From: Bdellovibrionales bacterium
GTDB lineage: Bacteria; Bdellovibrionota; Bdellovibrionia; Bdellovibrionales; JAMPXM01
Assembly: GCA_016713885.1 (NCBI GenBank)
Contig: JADJOF010000007.1
Coordinates: 124,001 to 188,000 of the forward strand
DNA length: 64,000 nucleotides
Direction: 5' to 3'
This document shows positions 51,552-60,814 of this stretch, piece after piece (position 1 is the first letter of the stretch; every line of letters starts with the position of its first letter). The notes beneath the pieces were generated by a model. It saw nothing but the letters and a program-made list of their open reading frames with translations, did not search any database and was not told where the DNA came from. A program made the translations under genes and the position numbers.

Positions 51552-53093
51552 GCGGCTCGCAAAGCGCTCGGCCAGTGCTGCGATCGTCAGACTGGGATTT
51601 ACCCCCAAATTTGACGGGATAACGCTGCCATCACACACGTATAGACCTCGATAGCCATGAACTTCGTGATCAGCATTTACGACACTGGTTCGTTCGTCGT
51701 CGCCTAGCACACATCCACCAAGAATATGTGCCGTCGTCGGAGCCGCGAGTAAAACCTCAGGACTCACATTTTGAGGAACCCCATTTATCTGCTGCGCCAA
51801 GAAAACTGCCGCCTTTTGCGCTAGCGGCAAGTAGCTAGGAAGCGAATTCGCCGATACCCGCTTCAGTCGCCAGCCAAAAAATCCGCGTCTCCACGCGAGA
51901 TCGATTTTTTCATCAAGACTCTGCATCACGAGAAGAATCACGCTGTTCCGCGCCCAGTCGCCAAAAGCGACTAGTTTCAAAAAATCGACCGGTTTTTTAA
52001 AAATCTCAATCGCCAGTCGAAGTGGCCTCAAGAGTCGCCCACCCGATCCAGTGAGCGGCACCGCAAGCAAGCGCATCGCATTGCTCCCACTGGGATACTT
52101 AACGGCCTCAACTTTAGTGACGTGGTCTGGATGAAGAGCCGCACCAATCGCGACCCCCTTCGAGTAATCAATATCTCGCCTGCGGCTTGTCGCACCGACA
52201 AGACTCTCACCGTTCGTTCGCACCTGCGCTCCGAGCGCATCCGAAAGCCGAGGCAAAAAGCCAAGCTGTTTCATCTTTGATAGCAGTGTTAATGATCCCG
52301 TGACGCCGGCCGAGACGATGACCTTGTCCGCTTGAATCCACTCCGACTTTGCAAAAATCGACCGTGTTCTTCGCAGACGAATTCGATAACCTTGTCCCAC
52401 TGTCTCCGGCAATAGCCGATCGACCTTGCATTCGGAACGGATAACAGCACCCTTTTTTTCAGCGAACCAAAGATAGTTCTTAACAAGCGTATTTTTAGCA
52501 CCCACACGACAACCCACCATACAGGCGCCGCAGGCATTGCACGGATCCCTGAGCGGCCCCGCGCCCTCAAAATAGGGATCGACAGCAGATCGCTCGCCAA
52601 AATAGACACCGACGTCGGTTGCATGAAACGTCTCTGCACAGCCAAGCTTCTCCCCCAGCTTCTGCAGCTCTCGTTCCGCCGCACCGAAAATCGGATTCTG
52701 CGTTACCCCTAGCATCTGCTTGGCCTTCAAAAAATACGGCGCAAGTTCGATCTCCCAATCGATCGACCGAGGCCATGCGCCCGACTGGAAAGCCGCCGAT
52801 CTCGGCTGCATCAAAGTGTTCGCGTAGATTAGACTTCCGCCCCCAACACCCTTGCCATGCAAAAGCCACAAGCCGCTCAGTGGCGTGATGGCTTGAACAC
52901 CAAAACACCGAAGCCAAGGCGCCCAAAGATACCGGCGCAAATTCCAATTGGTCTTTGCAAAATCCTCGTCGCGAAATCTGAGGCCCTCTTCGAGCACAAC
53001 GACGCGATAGCCCGCCTCCGCCAATCGCATCGCAGCGACCGACCCGCCAAAGCCACTGCCAATAATCGCGAAGTCAACGGCATGATCGTTCAT
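51477..53093 (-). CDS. GMC-type FAD oxidoreductase (cholesterol-oxidase-like)
   Basis: 538 residues, no clear signal peptide. The FAD motif is I-I-G-S-G-F-G-G-S-V-A-A-M-R-L, followed by V-L-E-E-G and G-G-G-S-L-I-Y-A-N. A Cys cluster C-N-A-C-G-A-C-M-V-G-C is unusual for classic GMC enzymes and looks like an Fe-S or metal motif. The C-terminal G-V-N-P-S-L-T-I-A-A-L-A-E-R is typical of the family. Substrate is an alcohol or sterol-like compound, unknown. The last 75 bases overlap the convergent propeller gene. Confidence 0.82.
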   Translation of the reverse strand: MNDHAVDFAIIGSGFGGSVAAMRLAEAGYRVVVLEEGLRFRDEDFAKTNWNLRRYLWAPWLRCFGVQAITPLSGLWLLHGKGVGGGSLIYANTLMQPRSAAFQSGAWPRSIDWEIELAPYFLKAKQMLGVTQNPIFGAAERELQKLGEKLGCAETFHATDVGVYFGERSAVDPYFEGAGPLRDPCNACGACMVGCRVGAKNTLVKNYLWFAEKKGAVIRSECKVDRLLPETVGQGYRIRLRRTRSIFAKSEWIQADKVIVSAGVTGSLTLLSKMKQLGFLPRLSDALGAQVRTNGESLVGATSRRRDIDYSKGVAIGAALHPDHVTKVEAVKYPSGSNAMRLLAVPLTGSGGRLLRPLRLAIEIFKKPVDFLKLVAFGDWARNSVILLVMQSLDEKIDLAWRRGFFGWRLKRVSANSLPSYLPLAQKAAVFLAQQINGVPQNVSPEVLLAAPTTAHILGGCVLGDDERTSVVNADHEVHGYRGLYVCDGSVIPSNLGVNPSLTIAALAERFASRLVAKGVEVPIAGADVNAPAPDSRS

Positions 53094-53104
53094 CTTGACG
53101 CGAA

Positions 53105-56100
53105 CTACGGCCGATAGACCGGCGCCAGAACTTCAGCCTGGCCGTCAGTGCCCAAGCCTCCGAACACACTCTGACCATCGGGATAAAGCATGAGGAGTCG
53201 CCCCTGATCGCCCCCTTTTACGAACGATACCGTCTTCGACTCACCGGCCTTGAGCGCAATGGACTCCGGCAGACCGACAAAAGAAGCACCCGAATCTTTG
53301 ACATTCAACAATGCCCAATGCTTTGGATTCGTTGAAAAGAAGTCATCCGGCTCAATCGCCGATCCCGTCTGCGCGCTGGTTGCAATGCGAACCGAAAGTC
53401 CCGAGTTGGATCGAAGCCGAACAGAAGCCAGTGGCACTTCAACAATTGCGATCGATGAGTGCTCAAACGCCTGCATGGGCTGCAAGTCAACAATCGCAGA
53501 CTTGAAGTCCAAAACCGGGGCCTTCTCTTCAGGCTTTCGCGGAGTCATCACAGCAACATCGTACTCTTTACGAAGACGCTTGGCCTCGTTCACGTCGAGT
53601 AACATACTGGCGTACGTTTTTGCAGTGAGTCCCTCTAAGTGATCTTGCTTTGCTCCAACCAGCTCCTGGTCTGCGAGCTTATCGCCATCGGCATCAATCA
53701 AAACCGAAATTTCACAAAGATCCCACGTCGTCATCGGCTCAAAGAGTTTGGCCGCAATTTGAAGCGTCGGAACTCCGGCCTTATCGATCACACGATACCC
53801 AGTCTCTGCCAAATCGCAGATAGTCGTCTGGAACTGATCAATCGTCGGATTGGCCTTTCGGCCGTCACGCGCGATAAAGTTAAACGGTAGCGCCAGTCCG
53901 TCATGACGACTTTTGTTTTTCAATTTCAAATCAACGACCGCACCCTGACTATCAAGGCTCGACGTCGAACGCACCGCCAACTCCTCAGCACTGATACGCG
54001 ATACCGAACGCACAACACTCAGAACCGGCACTCGCGCAAGCTCAGCCCCATTCGCATCAGTCAACACGACAAGTCCACCGACTTCACCAAAAGCTTCAAT
54101 CTCAAAACGCAAAGAGACCCGTTGCTCGGAGTTCGCCTGCAGCTCTAGACCCTTCTGCGAAGCAAGCTTCAGCCCCACTGCGGCCTCACGAAGTTCGACG
54201 TGAACTGAAACCGGATGCGGCGACTTGTTTTTTATAACGAGCTCACGCTGCATCGACCTTTTACTTTCAAGACCCATCACACCAAGCGAGATCGCCGATG
54301 GCTCTGTCAACAGTGTCTGCGCCAATGCTTTTTCAATCTGCACGCGACCGGCCCCTTGCCGGCTCAGGCTATAGGGCTTCTTTTCAGCGTCTTTAAGACT
54401 CCTGGCTGTCGACATCACAAGCGACTTGAGCTCAGCGGAAGTCAGACCTGGATTCTGCTGCTTGAGAAGTGCCATCACACCTGTCATGTGGGGCGCCGCC
54501 ATCGATGTCCCAGACATTTCAGTACCCGCAGCACCTCCGCCCATTTTTGCAGAAATGATCTTGGCTCCTGGGGCCGAAATCTCAGGTTTTAAAAGAGCAT
54601 CAATCGACCGAGGGCCTCGCGAAGAGAAACTTGTGATCGTATCGATCAGTTCTGGCTTTTCAATCTTCTTCGTCGTCGTCAAATCAGCACGGACGGTTCC
54701 TTGACCGAGCGCCGCCTTCAATTTGATACCCAGCACCTTACTGATCATGACTCCAGGAATTCCAAACTTTTCTCCGTCACCACCACCCATGACAAATGGC
54801 GCATCATCTTGGCTATTGACAACAACAACGGCGATAGCGCCAGCCGCCTCACTGCGACGAATCTTATCCGCAAACGACACGCCCCCGCGATCAATGAGCG
54901 CAATATGACCACTCAACGCAGCCGCCGTCTCAGGGGCAAAGTCTTGATCCGCTAGACCTGCGTAAAAGAGCTCTCCGACAAGACTTTGGATTTCACTGAG
55001 TGGCTTCGTGATCGCACCCTCGATCGCTTCGGTGTAAATTTCTGGATCATCAACCGTAGTGAACTTTGCCGCTCGAAACTTCCAGTTCTGATCCATATCA
55101 TCAACCGATGCCGCAACCGAAATCGCGTCGTCAGCAACCCCCGGAGATCCAACGATATACGGTGTATCTCCGCTATTTCCTCCGGAACAAACAACTACGG
55201 TTCCAGATCGAGAAAGGTTCTGAATCGCTTCCGTATAGAGGATGTGTCCATCGCCATATCCCGATCCGAGCGAAAGGTTCACGACATCAAGTCGATCCGA
55301 GGTATCACCATCGCCATTCGGGTCTGCGGCGTACTCCATCGCGGCAACGACAACGGAATCATTTGTCGAACCATCAGCGCCAAACACTTTCAAAGCATAG
55401 AGGCTCGCATCTGGCGCCACGCCGTCATAGGTGCTCACGCCATCGCCACGCCCCGCAACAGTGCCCGCCACATGCGTGCCGTGCCCACCCTCATCAAGGG
55501 GATTCCCATCGACAATGGGAAGTCGTTTATTGAAGTCGACCGCCCCCGAGTCGTACTCGGTGCCGACGAAATCTAGCCCACCGACGACTTTTACCGACGG
55601 GAACAGTGTCGTTGCCTCGCCAGGTTTAATGTCTTTGTAGGCCTGCTCGGTTCCAACACCGCCAAACATTGAGTGCGTGTAGTCAATGCCACTATCAATG
55701 ATTCCAATGCGCATTCCTTGACCGCGAACACCGCGCGCATGCGCCGCTTCGCCGCCAATAAACTTCACCGAGTTTCGCTCTTGGATCGCGCTTGCCAAAA
55801 TCGATTTATTTGTGACTTCAACCGCTGGTCGCGAGAAGAGACCCGCACTCTCCAGATGCGAGACCCCACCGATCGCACCGATCTTTTCCTCAAGAGCCAC
55901 CGGCGCCACGATCGCAAAACCGTTCAGAACCAAGCGGTAGCGGTAGACGACTTTGATATCCGCCGACAACTCCGTCAGCGATTTCAAAACCAGATCCTGC
56001 TCAACTGTGAGAGCCTGAATTTCATCAGCCGTCGGCTTTGTCGTTACGGTGAGGAGCGGCGCTGTTTTTAACTTCACCAGATAGAAGCCATGCGTTCCTG

Positions 56101-56257
56101 GCTCGGGGCGCGTGCTGAATATTCCCGTGTATCCTGGAGCGAGTTCATACGCTCTGGGCTCCGAGGATGTGTTTCCAAAAAAGGAACAACCCGCAGTCGT
56201 CAATATCAACAATGCCTGGAGCCCGAGAACCAGAATTACATTTTTCGAAACGTGCAT
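53105..56257 (-). CDS. Large subtilase lipoprotein (S8, Vpr/lactocepin-like)
   Basis: 1050 residues. Signal with lipobox L-T-T-A-G-C. Residues ~55-150 resemble an I9 propeptide. The catalytic domain has Asp in I-I-D-S-G-I-D-Y-T-H, His in G-G-H-G-T-H-V-A-G-T, Asn in C-S-G-G-N-S-G and Ser in G-T-S-M-A-A-P-H-M. A PA domain is inserted (A-L-I-D-R-G-G-V-S-F-A-D-K). After ~660 come fibronectin-like beta domains. A cell-surface or secreted protease for host or environmental protein. It lies 11 bases upstream of the GMC gene on the same strand. Confidence 0.88.
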   Translation of the reverse strand: MHVSKNVILVLGLQALLILTTAGCSFFGNTSSEPRAYELAPGYTGIFSTRPEPGTHGFYLVKLKTAPLLTVTTKPTADEIQALTVEQDLVLKSLTELSADIKVVYRYRLVLNGFAIVAPVALEEKIGAIGGVSHLESAGLFSRPAVEVTNKSILASAIQERNSVKFIGGEAAHARGVRGQGMRIGIIDSGIDYTHSMFGGVGTEQAYKDIKPGEATTLFPSVKVVGGLDFVGTEYDSGAVDFNKRLPIVDGNPLDEGGHGTHVAGTVAGRGDGVSTYDGVAPDASLYALKVFGADGSTNDSVVVAAMEYAADPNGDGDTSDRLDVVNLSLGSGYGDGHILYTEAIQNLSRSGTVVVCSGGNSGDTPYIVGSPGVADDAISVAASVDDMDQNWKFRAAKFTTVDDPEIYTEAIEGAITKPLSEIQSLVGELFYAGLADQDFAPETAAALSGHIALIDRGGVSFADKIRRSEAAGAIAVVVVNSQDDAPFVMGGGDGEKFGIPGVMISKVLGIKLKAALGQGTVRADLTTTKKIEKPELIDTITSFSSRGPRSIDALLKPEISAPGAKIISAKMGGGAAGTEMSGTSMAAPHMTGVMALLKQQNPGLTSAELKSLVMSTARSLKDAEKKPYSLSRQGAGRVQIEKALAQTLLTEPSAISLGVMGLESKRSMQRELVIKNKSPHPVSVHVELREAAVGLKLASQKGLELQANSEQRVSLRFEIEAFGEVGGLVVLTDANGAELARVPVLSVVRSVSRISAEELAVRSTSSLDSQGAVVDLKLKNKSRHDGLALPFNFIARDGRKANPTIDQFQTTICDLAETGYRVIDKAGVPTLQIAAKLFEPMTTWDLCEISVLIDADGDKLADQELVGAKQDHLEGLTAKTYASMLLDVNEAKRLRKEYDVAVMTPRKPEEKAPVLDFKSAIVDLQPMQAFEHSSIAIVEVPLASVRLRSNSGLSVRIATSAQTGSAIEPDDFFSTNPKHWALLNVKDSGASFVGLPESIALKAGESKTVSFVKGGDQGRLLMLYPDGQSVFGGLGTDGQAEVLAPVYRP

Positions 56258-56441
56258 GATTTCCCCCTCGAAAGACCAACACCGCGCCTTGTTGAATCAC
56301 GACTGACGCCGCAATTCCAGGAACAAAATCATCCGATCTTTTTCGACAGGATTTGGGATTCAACGGGGCTTGGGCTAAGGTGACACCAGTTCCGCGGCGC
56401 AACGTCTCACTACCAGCGCCGATTCAAGAAGGAGGGCTCCC

Positions 56442-56882
56442 ATGCAGGTCATTTTGCTCCCAGTTCTTATGACATTGACGATGTCAGCGGCATCAGCGGC
56501 AACAACCTCGGCACTTGCTAGCCAAACACCCCAATTGCAACCCGGCCTTTGGGAAACCAAGGCTGAAATGACACTGAATGGTATCGACCTTCCAGCCATG
56601 GACGACAGTGATTGTGTTTCAGAAAAGTCGGCAAAGGATGCGCGGCGTTACGTCACTCGGTACCTTGAGGCCAATGATTGCCAAGTGACGGCATGGACCT
56701 ACAACGCCCCAGCGCTCAGTATCGGCGTTCGCTGCGACAACAATTTCGGCAAGGGATCGGGTCTATTAAAGGGAACGCTCACACTCAGTCAGTTTAAGAT
56801 GAAAGGTGTGATCAAGACTTCGACGGACATGGAGTTTGGTCTCGACTTTAGCGGCCGCTACACGCGGACCTGCAAAAAATAG
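56442..56882 (+). CDS. Secreted DUF3617-like protein
   Basis: 146 residues with a signal peptide (P-V-L-M-T-L-T-M-S-A-A-S-A-A). The mature part has P-G-L-W-E-T-K-A-E-M-T, a D-C-V near the middle, N-D-C-Q-V-T-A, V-R-C-D and a last C-K-K, the Cys spacing of DUF3617 proteins. GGAGGG lies just before the ATG. Periplasmic, role unknown. Its stop is about 40 bases from the end of the RAYT-like gene on the other strand. Confidence 0.75.
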   Translation: MQVILLPVLMTLTMSAASAATTSALASQTPQLQPGLWETKAEMTLNGIDLPAMDDSDCVSEKSAKDARRYVTRYLEANDCQVTAWTYNAPALSIGVRCDNNFGKGSGLLKGTLTLSQFKMKGVIKTSTDMEFGLDFSGRYTRTCKK

Positions 56883-56921
56883 CGTTTGCGAGCCCCAAAC
56901 AGCATCATTGTGCGACTCGCC

Positions 56922-57593
56922 TCACGACCATCGATCCAACGTCAACCACGGCCTTGGCGGCCCCAGATCGCCGTACTGGATCGCACGCGCTTCCTCCCGC
57001 GAAACTCCCCACACCCCGCCTTCAATTTCGTTGAGATCGACGTAACGCCACACGCTCACGAACGCTCTTCCACTGGCGGCGACGAGCCTTGTCCACGGGC
57101 GCTGTAGCCAAAAACTCTCTGTTCTCGTCTGTCCCTCTTCCATCTTCACTAAAAGCGCAATCGCGCCGCTCACTGCTCTTAGGAAATTTTGAAAGCGCTC
57201 TTGCTCTCGACACTCGACGAGAAAATGCAGGTGATTGCCGGCATTCGCGAAGCGGTGAACGTGAACAAACTGGCGCTTCGCGTGTGCGGTAACCAACTGG
57301 GCGACTCGCTTTCGTCGCCCACGCTTTAGAAGCGAAAATGCGCTGCGTGTCCGCATCACGACATGAATGGCAGCCCGTGGCGAGAAGGGCCGCTTTGTCT
57401 TTGCGTTCGACTTTTTGAGGAGATCGCCGCCAAAGGCCGTCGAGCCGAGCTCATTTGTCGAGAGCAGGCGCTGCTGTTTTGGCTTTCTATGGCCCAGATG
57501 CAACTTTGCCAGTGCGACAATTAGTTGAGTGAACCGCCTGTCTTCTTTCAGACTTCTTCTTGCGTAAAAATGAAGGGAGTTTGAGGTGCACAT
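56922..57593 (-). CDS. REP-associated tyrosine transposase-like protein (RAYT, IS200-type HuH)
   Basis: Up to 223 residues. The HuH motif is N-H-L-H-F-L in A-G-N-H-L-H-F-L-V-E, with R-P-F-S-P-R-A-A-I-H-V-V-M at the start of the domain and a catalytic Tyr probably in W-R-Y-V-D-L-N-E. The extreme N-terminus overlaps the first bases of the IS30 gene in head-to-head order, so the true start is probably further in (for example a TTG near M-H-L-G-H-R). Acts on single-stranded hairpins in its own repeats; no REP array was seen nearby. Confidence 0.7.
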   Translation of the reverse strand: MCTSNSLHFYARRSLKEDRRFTQLIVALAKLHLGHRKPKQQRLLSTNELGSTAFGGDLLKKSNAKTKRPFSPRAAIHVVMRTRSAFSLLKRGRRKRVAQLVTAHAKRQFVHVHRFANAGNHLHFLVECREQERFQNFLRAVSGAIALLVKMEEGQTRTESFWLQRPWTRLVAASGRAFVSVWRYVDLNEIEGGVWGVSREEARAIQYGDLGPPRPWLTLDRWS

Positions 57594-58608
57594 GCACAGA
57601 AGTTACAGACGGCTCACTCGTGCTGATCGTTATCAAATGGAGAGGTTTTTAGCGAGGGGAAAAACCAAAGATTGGATTGCCCTCGAGATGGGGTTCCACC
57701 GGTCGACAATTTACAGAGAGTTTGGTCGTGGCAAAGTTGTTAAAAGCACTACGACGAACGTTACGCCGCTTGGAGCATATTCGGCCTACAAAGCTGACTG
57801 CGATTGGAAGTCCAAAACATATCACCGTCGGGATTGTTTGTTTCGCGGATACAAAATTAAGGGCTGGGTTGAGGATCAGATTCGCATCAAGCTCTCGATG
57901 GGCTGGAGCCCGGAGCAGATTTCTGAGCGATTTTCGCTAGAGAAAAACCTCTCCATTAGCCATGAAGCCATCTACAAGTTCATTTCATCTTGCCAGAAAA
58001 AGGGCGAGACGCTTCATCACTATCTTCGACACTTTGGGCGAAGAAAACGACGTTTTAAACGCCGCAGTCGATACTGGGAACTTCAGCATCAACGTCGGAA
58101 GTCGATTGAGGCACGGCCGAAAGAGGCAAATCAGAGAACTGAAGCGGGACACTTTGAAAGAGATCTGATGCTCGGTCTTCGCGGAACTGGCGCGGTTCTT
58201 ACTATTGTCGACCGTAAAACTCGCTACACGCTACTATCGAAAGTTGAGACGACGCATGCAGAAGTCGTGAACAGCGCAACGGCCGCAGCATGCGTTCACT
58301 CAAGAGCAAAAATTCGCACAATGACCAACGACAACGGCCATGAGTTCGGCGAGTTTTGGAAGTTGGAAGCGAATATGAAAGCACCAGTTTATTTCACACA
58401 TCCACTCTGTCCCTGGGAACGCGGAACAGTTGAAAATACGATTGGACTACTTCGGCAGTATTTGCCTAAGAGGACAGATCTCAGAACTATCGACGAGGAG
58501 ACGCTCCAGGCCTGCCAGGACGCTCTCAATTCGCGGCCGCGAAAGTCGCTCGGATATCTAACGCCCGATGAAGCAAGGACCGGAAAGCGTCGAAAACTCA
58601 TTACGTAA
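57592..58608 (+). CDS. IS30-family transposase
   Basis: 338 residues from ATG 57592, with TTGAGG seven bases upstream. An N-terminal HTH (W-I-A-L-E-M-G-F-H-R-S-T-I-Y-R-E) is followed by a second helix region and a DDE core: Asp in E-R-D-L-M-L-G, Asp in M-T-N-D-N-G-H-E-F and Glu in G-T-V-E-N-T-I-G-L. Typical final motif S-L-G-Y-L-T-P. All key residues are present, so it may be active. I did not find convincing terminal inverted repeats; TACGT-AAAA-ACGTA at the stop codon is a short palindrome. Confidence 0.85.
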   Translation: MHRSYRRLTRADRYQMERFLARGKTKDWIALEMGFHRSTIYREFGRGKVVKSTTTNVTPLGAYSAYKADCDWKSKTYHRRDCLFRGYKIKGWVEDQIRIKLSMGWSPEQISERFSLEKNLSISHEAIYKFISSCQKKGETLHHYLRHFGRRKRRFKRRSRYWELQHQRRKSIEARPKEANQRTEAGHFERDLMLGLRGTGAVLTIVDRKTRYTLLSKVETTHAEVVNSATAAACVHSRAKIRTMTNDNGHEFGEFWKLEANMKAPVYFTHPLCPWERGTVENTIGLLRQYLPKRTDLRTIDEETLQACQDALNSRPRKSLGYLTPDEARTGKRRKLIT

Positions 58609-58918
58609 AAACGTATTGAAAATCCGAAACCTGAGTATTACGAGAAATATTATATGAACGAAGAAGAGATTAAGACTTGGCGATTTTCATAGCTAAACTT
58701 GTCGCGCTGGCCGGTTGAATTCGGCTTTTGCGCATTGGTAGCGATGGTTTACTTCCTGTCAAAGATGACGTCAAGAAGAACTGATTTGATTGATGATCTG
58801 TGGTCCAAATGCACGATATGGCCCACGATAGGCCGAGGTTTTGTCTTTTCTCTGAAGTCTTGCCCTGTAGCCGCCAGACGACGCCAAACCTCAAACAAAG
58901 CGTGTGCGCTCGCTCGAT
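58609..58918 (+). other. Intergenic region between the IS30 gene and the beta-CASP gene
   Basis: About 310 bases without a convincing gene. A minus-strand ORF of 74 codons (58670-58894) has no recognisable pattern or good start. The right end of the IS30 element should lie in the first part, but I could not define it. Confidence 0.3.
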
Positions 58919-60271
58919 TTAAAATTCAACGGTCTCAAGAAGGTCAGGAACACGAGCGCGCCAACCGAGCGTCGACTCGATGCGAAGCCGTAGCGCATCC
59001 GACGCCGGAAGCTCGCCATGAGTCACAAAGACTTGCTTTGGCATCTTCAGTCGCTTGAGCCACTGCATGATCTCATCGGAATCGGCATGCGCCGACAGCG
59101 ATTCAAGATTCACGACCTCAGCCCGAACCGGCCACATTTGACCATGGATCTTGATCTCTTCAGAACCGCGAACCATGAGATCACCGCGCGTTCCACCAAC
59201 CTGAAAGCCAGCAAAGACGACCGAGTTTCGCGGATCTCCCGCGAAGGCTTTGAGGTGATGGAGAATTCGCCCGCCCGTTGCCATCCCACTTGCCGCAACT
59301 ACAATCATCGGACTTGTCAGCTCGTTGATATGAATCGACTCTTCTTGGGTTTTAACAACGCGGGCCGTGCCACAGACAGCACGGGCCTCGACAAGAGATA
59401 GTCGTGTTTCGCGAGCATGCTTCATAAAGACATCATTCACTTTAGATGCCATCGGGCTATTGAGATACACTGGAACATCGGCAATCTCGCCGCGCTCTTT
59501 CAATTGGTGAATATAATAAAGAAGCAATTGCGCGCGTCCGACAGCAAATGATGGGATCAAAACAATACTACCGCGTTCGACAGTGCGATTGATGACATCG
59601 CGCAACTCATCGAGTGGCTCAACAAGCGCATGGCGTTTATTGCCGTAGGTCGATTCCACAACCACGATATCAGCCGACTCCGGCGCCTCTGGCGCACGCA
59701 TAACCGCATCATTCACACGGCCAAGATCGCCAGAAAAAAGAATCGAATCATTCTGGTATTGAAGCCGCACACTCGATGCACCCAAGATGTGACCGGCGGG
59801 AGTGAACGTGATCTCAAGACCACTCTCTAAGCGAAAAGGCTTTCGCACGTCGACTGCGCGAAAGCGCTCAAGAGATTTTACCGCATCATCTTCTGTATAA
59901 AGTGGGAGTGCAGGCTTGTGTTTCGAAAATCGTTTGCGATTGGCGTAGGCTGCTTCCTCTTCCTGCAAGTAGCCGGCATCGGGGAGCATAATAGCACTCA
60001 AGTCACAGGTTGCCTGTGTCGCAAACACATCGCCTTTAAATCCATTTTTAACAAGACACGGAATGTACCCGCTGTGATCGATATGAGCGTGAGTTAGAAT
60101 CACCGCATCAAGCGTACTGGGATCAACCGGAAATGGCGCCCAGTTCTTCTCTCGAAAGTTCTTATAACCTTGAAACAGCCCACAGTCGATCAGGACTCTC
60201 GACGTGCCAAACTCAACAAGGTAGCGCGACCCAGTTACAGTCTGTGTCGCGCCAAGAAACTTTATTTTCAT
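58919..60271 (-). CDS. Metallo-beta-lactamase/beta-CASP RNase-like protein
   Basis: 450 residues. The metal motif is L-T-H-A-H-I-D-H-S-G, with further ligands in P-A-G-H-I-L-G and F-S-G-D-L-G-R. The beta-CASP part has P-S-F-A-V-G-R-A-Q, V-V-A-A-S-G-M-A-T-G-G-R and E-S-L-S-A-H-A-D. The length and the ending V-F-V-T-H-G-E match the YsH1/TTHA0252-type RNA-processing nucleases. No signal, so cytoplasmic. Its ATG shares a base with the stop of the eRF1-like gene upstream (TAATG). Confidence 0.88.
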   Translation of the reverse strand: MKIKFLGATQTVTGSRYLVEFGTSRVLIDCGLFQGYKNFREKNWAPFPVDPSTLDAVILTHAHIDHSGYIPCLVKNGFKGDVFATQATCDLSAIMLPDAGYLQEEEAAYANRKRFSKHKPALPLYTEDDAVKSLERFRAVDVRKPFRLESGLEITFTPAGHILGASSVRLQYQNDSILFSGDLGRVNDAVMRAPEAPESADIVVVESTYGNKRHALVEPLDELRDVINRTVERGSIVLIPSFAVGRAQLLLYYIHQLKERGEIADVPVYLNSPMASKVNDVFMKHARETRLSLVEARAVCGTARVVKTQEESIHINELTSPMIVVAASGMATGGRILHHLKAFAGDPRNSVVFAGFQVGGTRGDLMVRGSEEIKIHGQMWPVRAEVVNLESLSAHADSDEIMQWLKRLKMPKQVFVTHGELPASDALRLRIESTLGWRARVPDLLETVEF

Positions 60272-60645
60272 TATCCCTCGAAAACGTTGCGATGTTTGAA
60301 GAATGCATGTGCCTTCTTCTCAATCTCGCCGTCTGTTCCCTCTTCCATTCCATCCATGCCGACAATCTTGTCGCTGACTTTCTTGATCTTATGTTCTTCA
60401 AGATAGTGTTTGAATTCGGTCTTCGCTGTGCCCGAACCAATCACATAGATCTCTTTTGCAGGCTCAAGTGCATGCGCCAAATCCTTGCCGAATTTGTGCA
60501 TTGCAGTTTTCTTTTCCTGATCAGTGTGATTGGTCTTGTGGTGATGATTTTCTTCCCGCTTCATCGTCACTCGCTCAACTTTTCCCGGAACGAAAGTGAA
60601 GAGCTTTGCGTGATTGTGATCCATCCAAACTGCGACGTATGCCAT
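60271..60645 (-). CDS. eRF1 domain 3-like protein
   Basis: 124 residues from ATG 60645, with AGGGGG upstream; the longer ORF start has none. V-A-V-W-M-D-H-N-H-A-K-L-F-T-F is typical, followed by a His-rich stretch (E-E-N-H-H-H-K-T-N-H) and I-Y-V-I-G-S-G-T-A-K-T-E-F-K-H-Y-L, the L7Ae/eRF1-like fold. Such proteins are annotated as translational machinery or stress proteins; the role is not established. Tight overlap with the RNase-like gene suggests a common RNA-related task. Confidence 0.7.
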   Translation of the reverse strand: MAYVAVWMDHNHAKLFTFVPGKVERVTMKREENHHHKTNHTDQEKKTAMHKFGKDLAHALEPAKEIYVIGSGTAKTEFKHYLEEHKIKKVSDKIVGMDGMEEGTDGEIEKKAHAFFKHRNVFEG

Positions 60646-60814
60646 TTCTAACCCCCTGAATGTGGGGCGATTTTTACCCGAACGACCCACAAAGCCAACC
60701 CCGAATGCGGTCTTAGCCCGTAGCATAAAAACGCCGGCAGACCTTTGACCAGAGTTGTCCCAGCGATCGAGACAGAAACTCCCGCCAAGTCTGTATTTAG
60801 TCGACTATAGACAT

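Noticed and set aside
58670..58894. 74-codon minus-strand ORF behind the IS30 gene
   Set aside because: No recognisable pattern, no good start and position in the IS flank.
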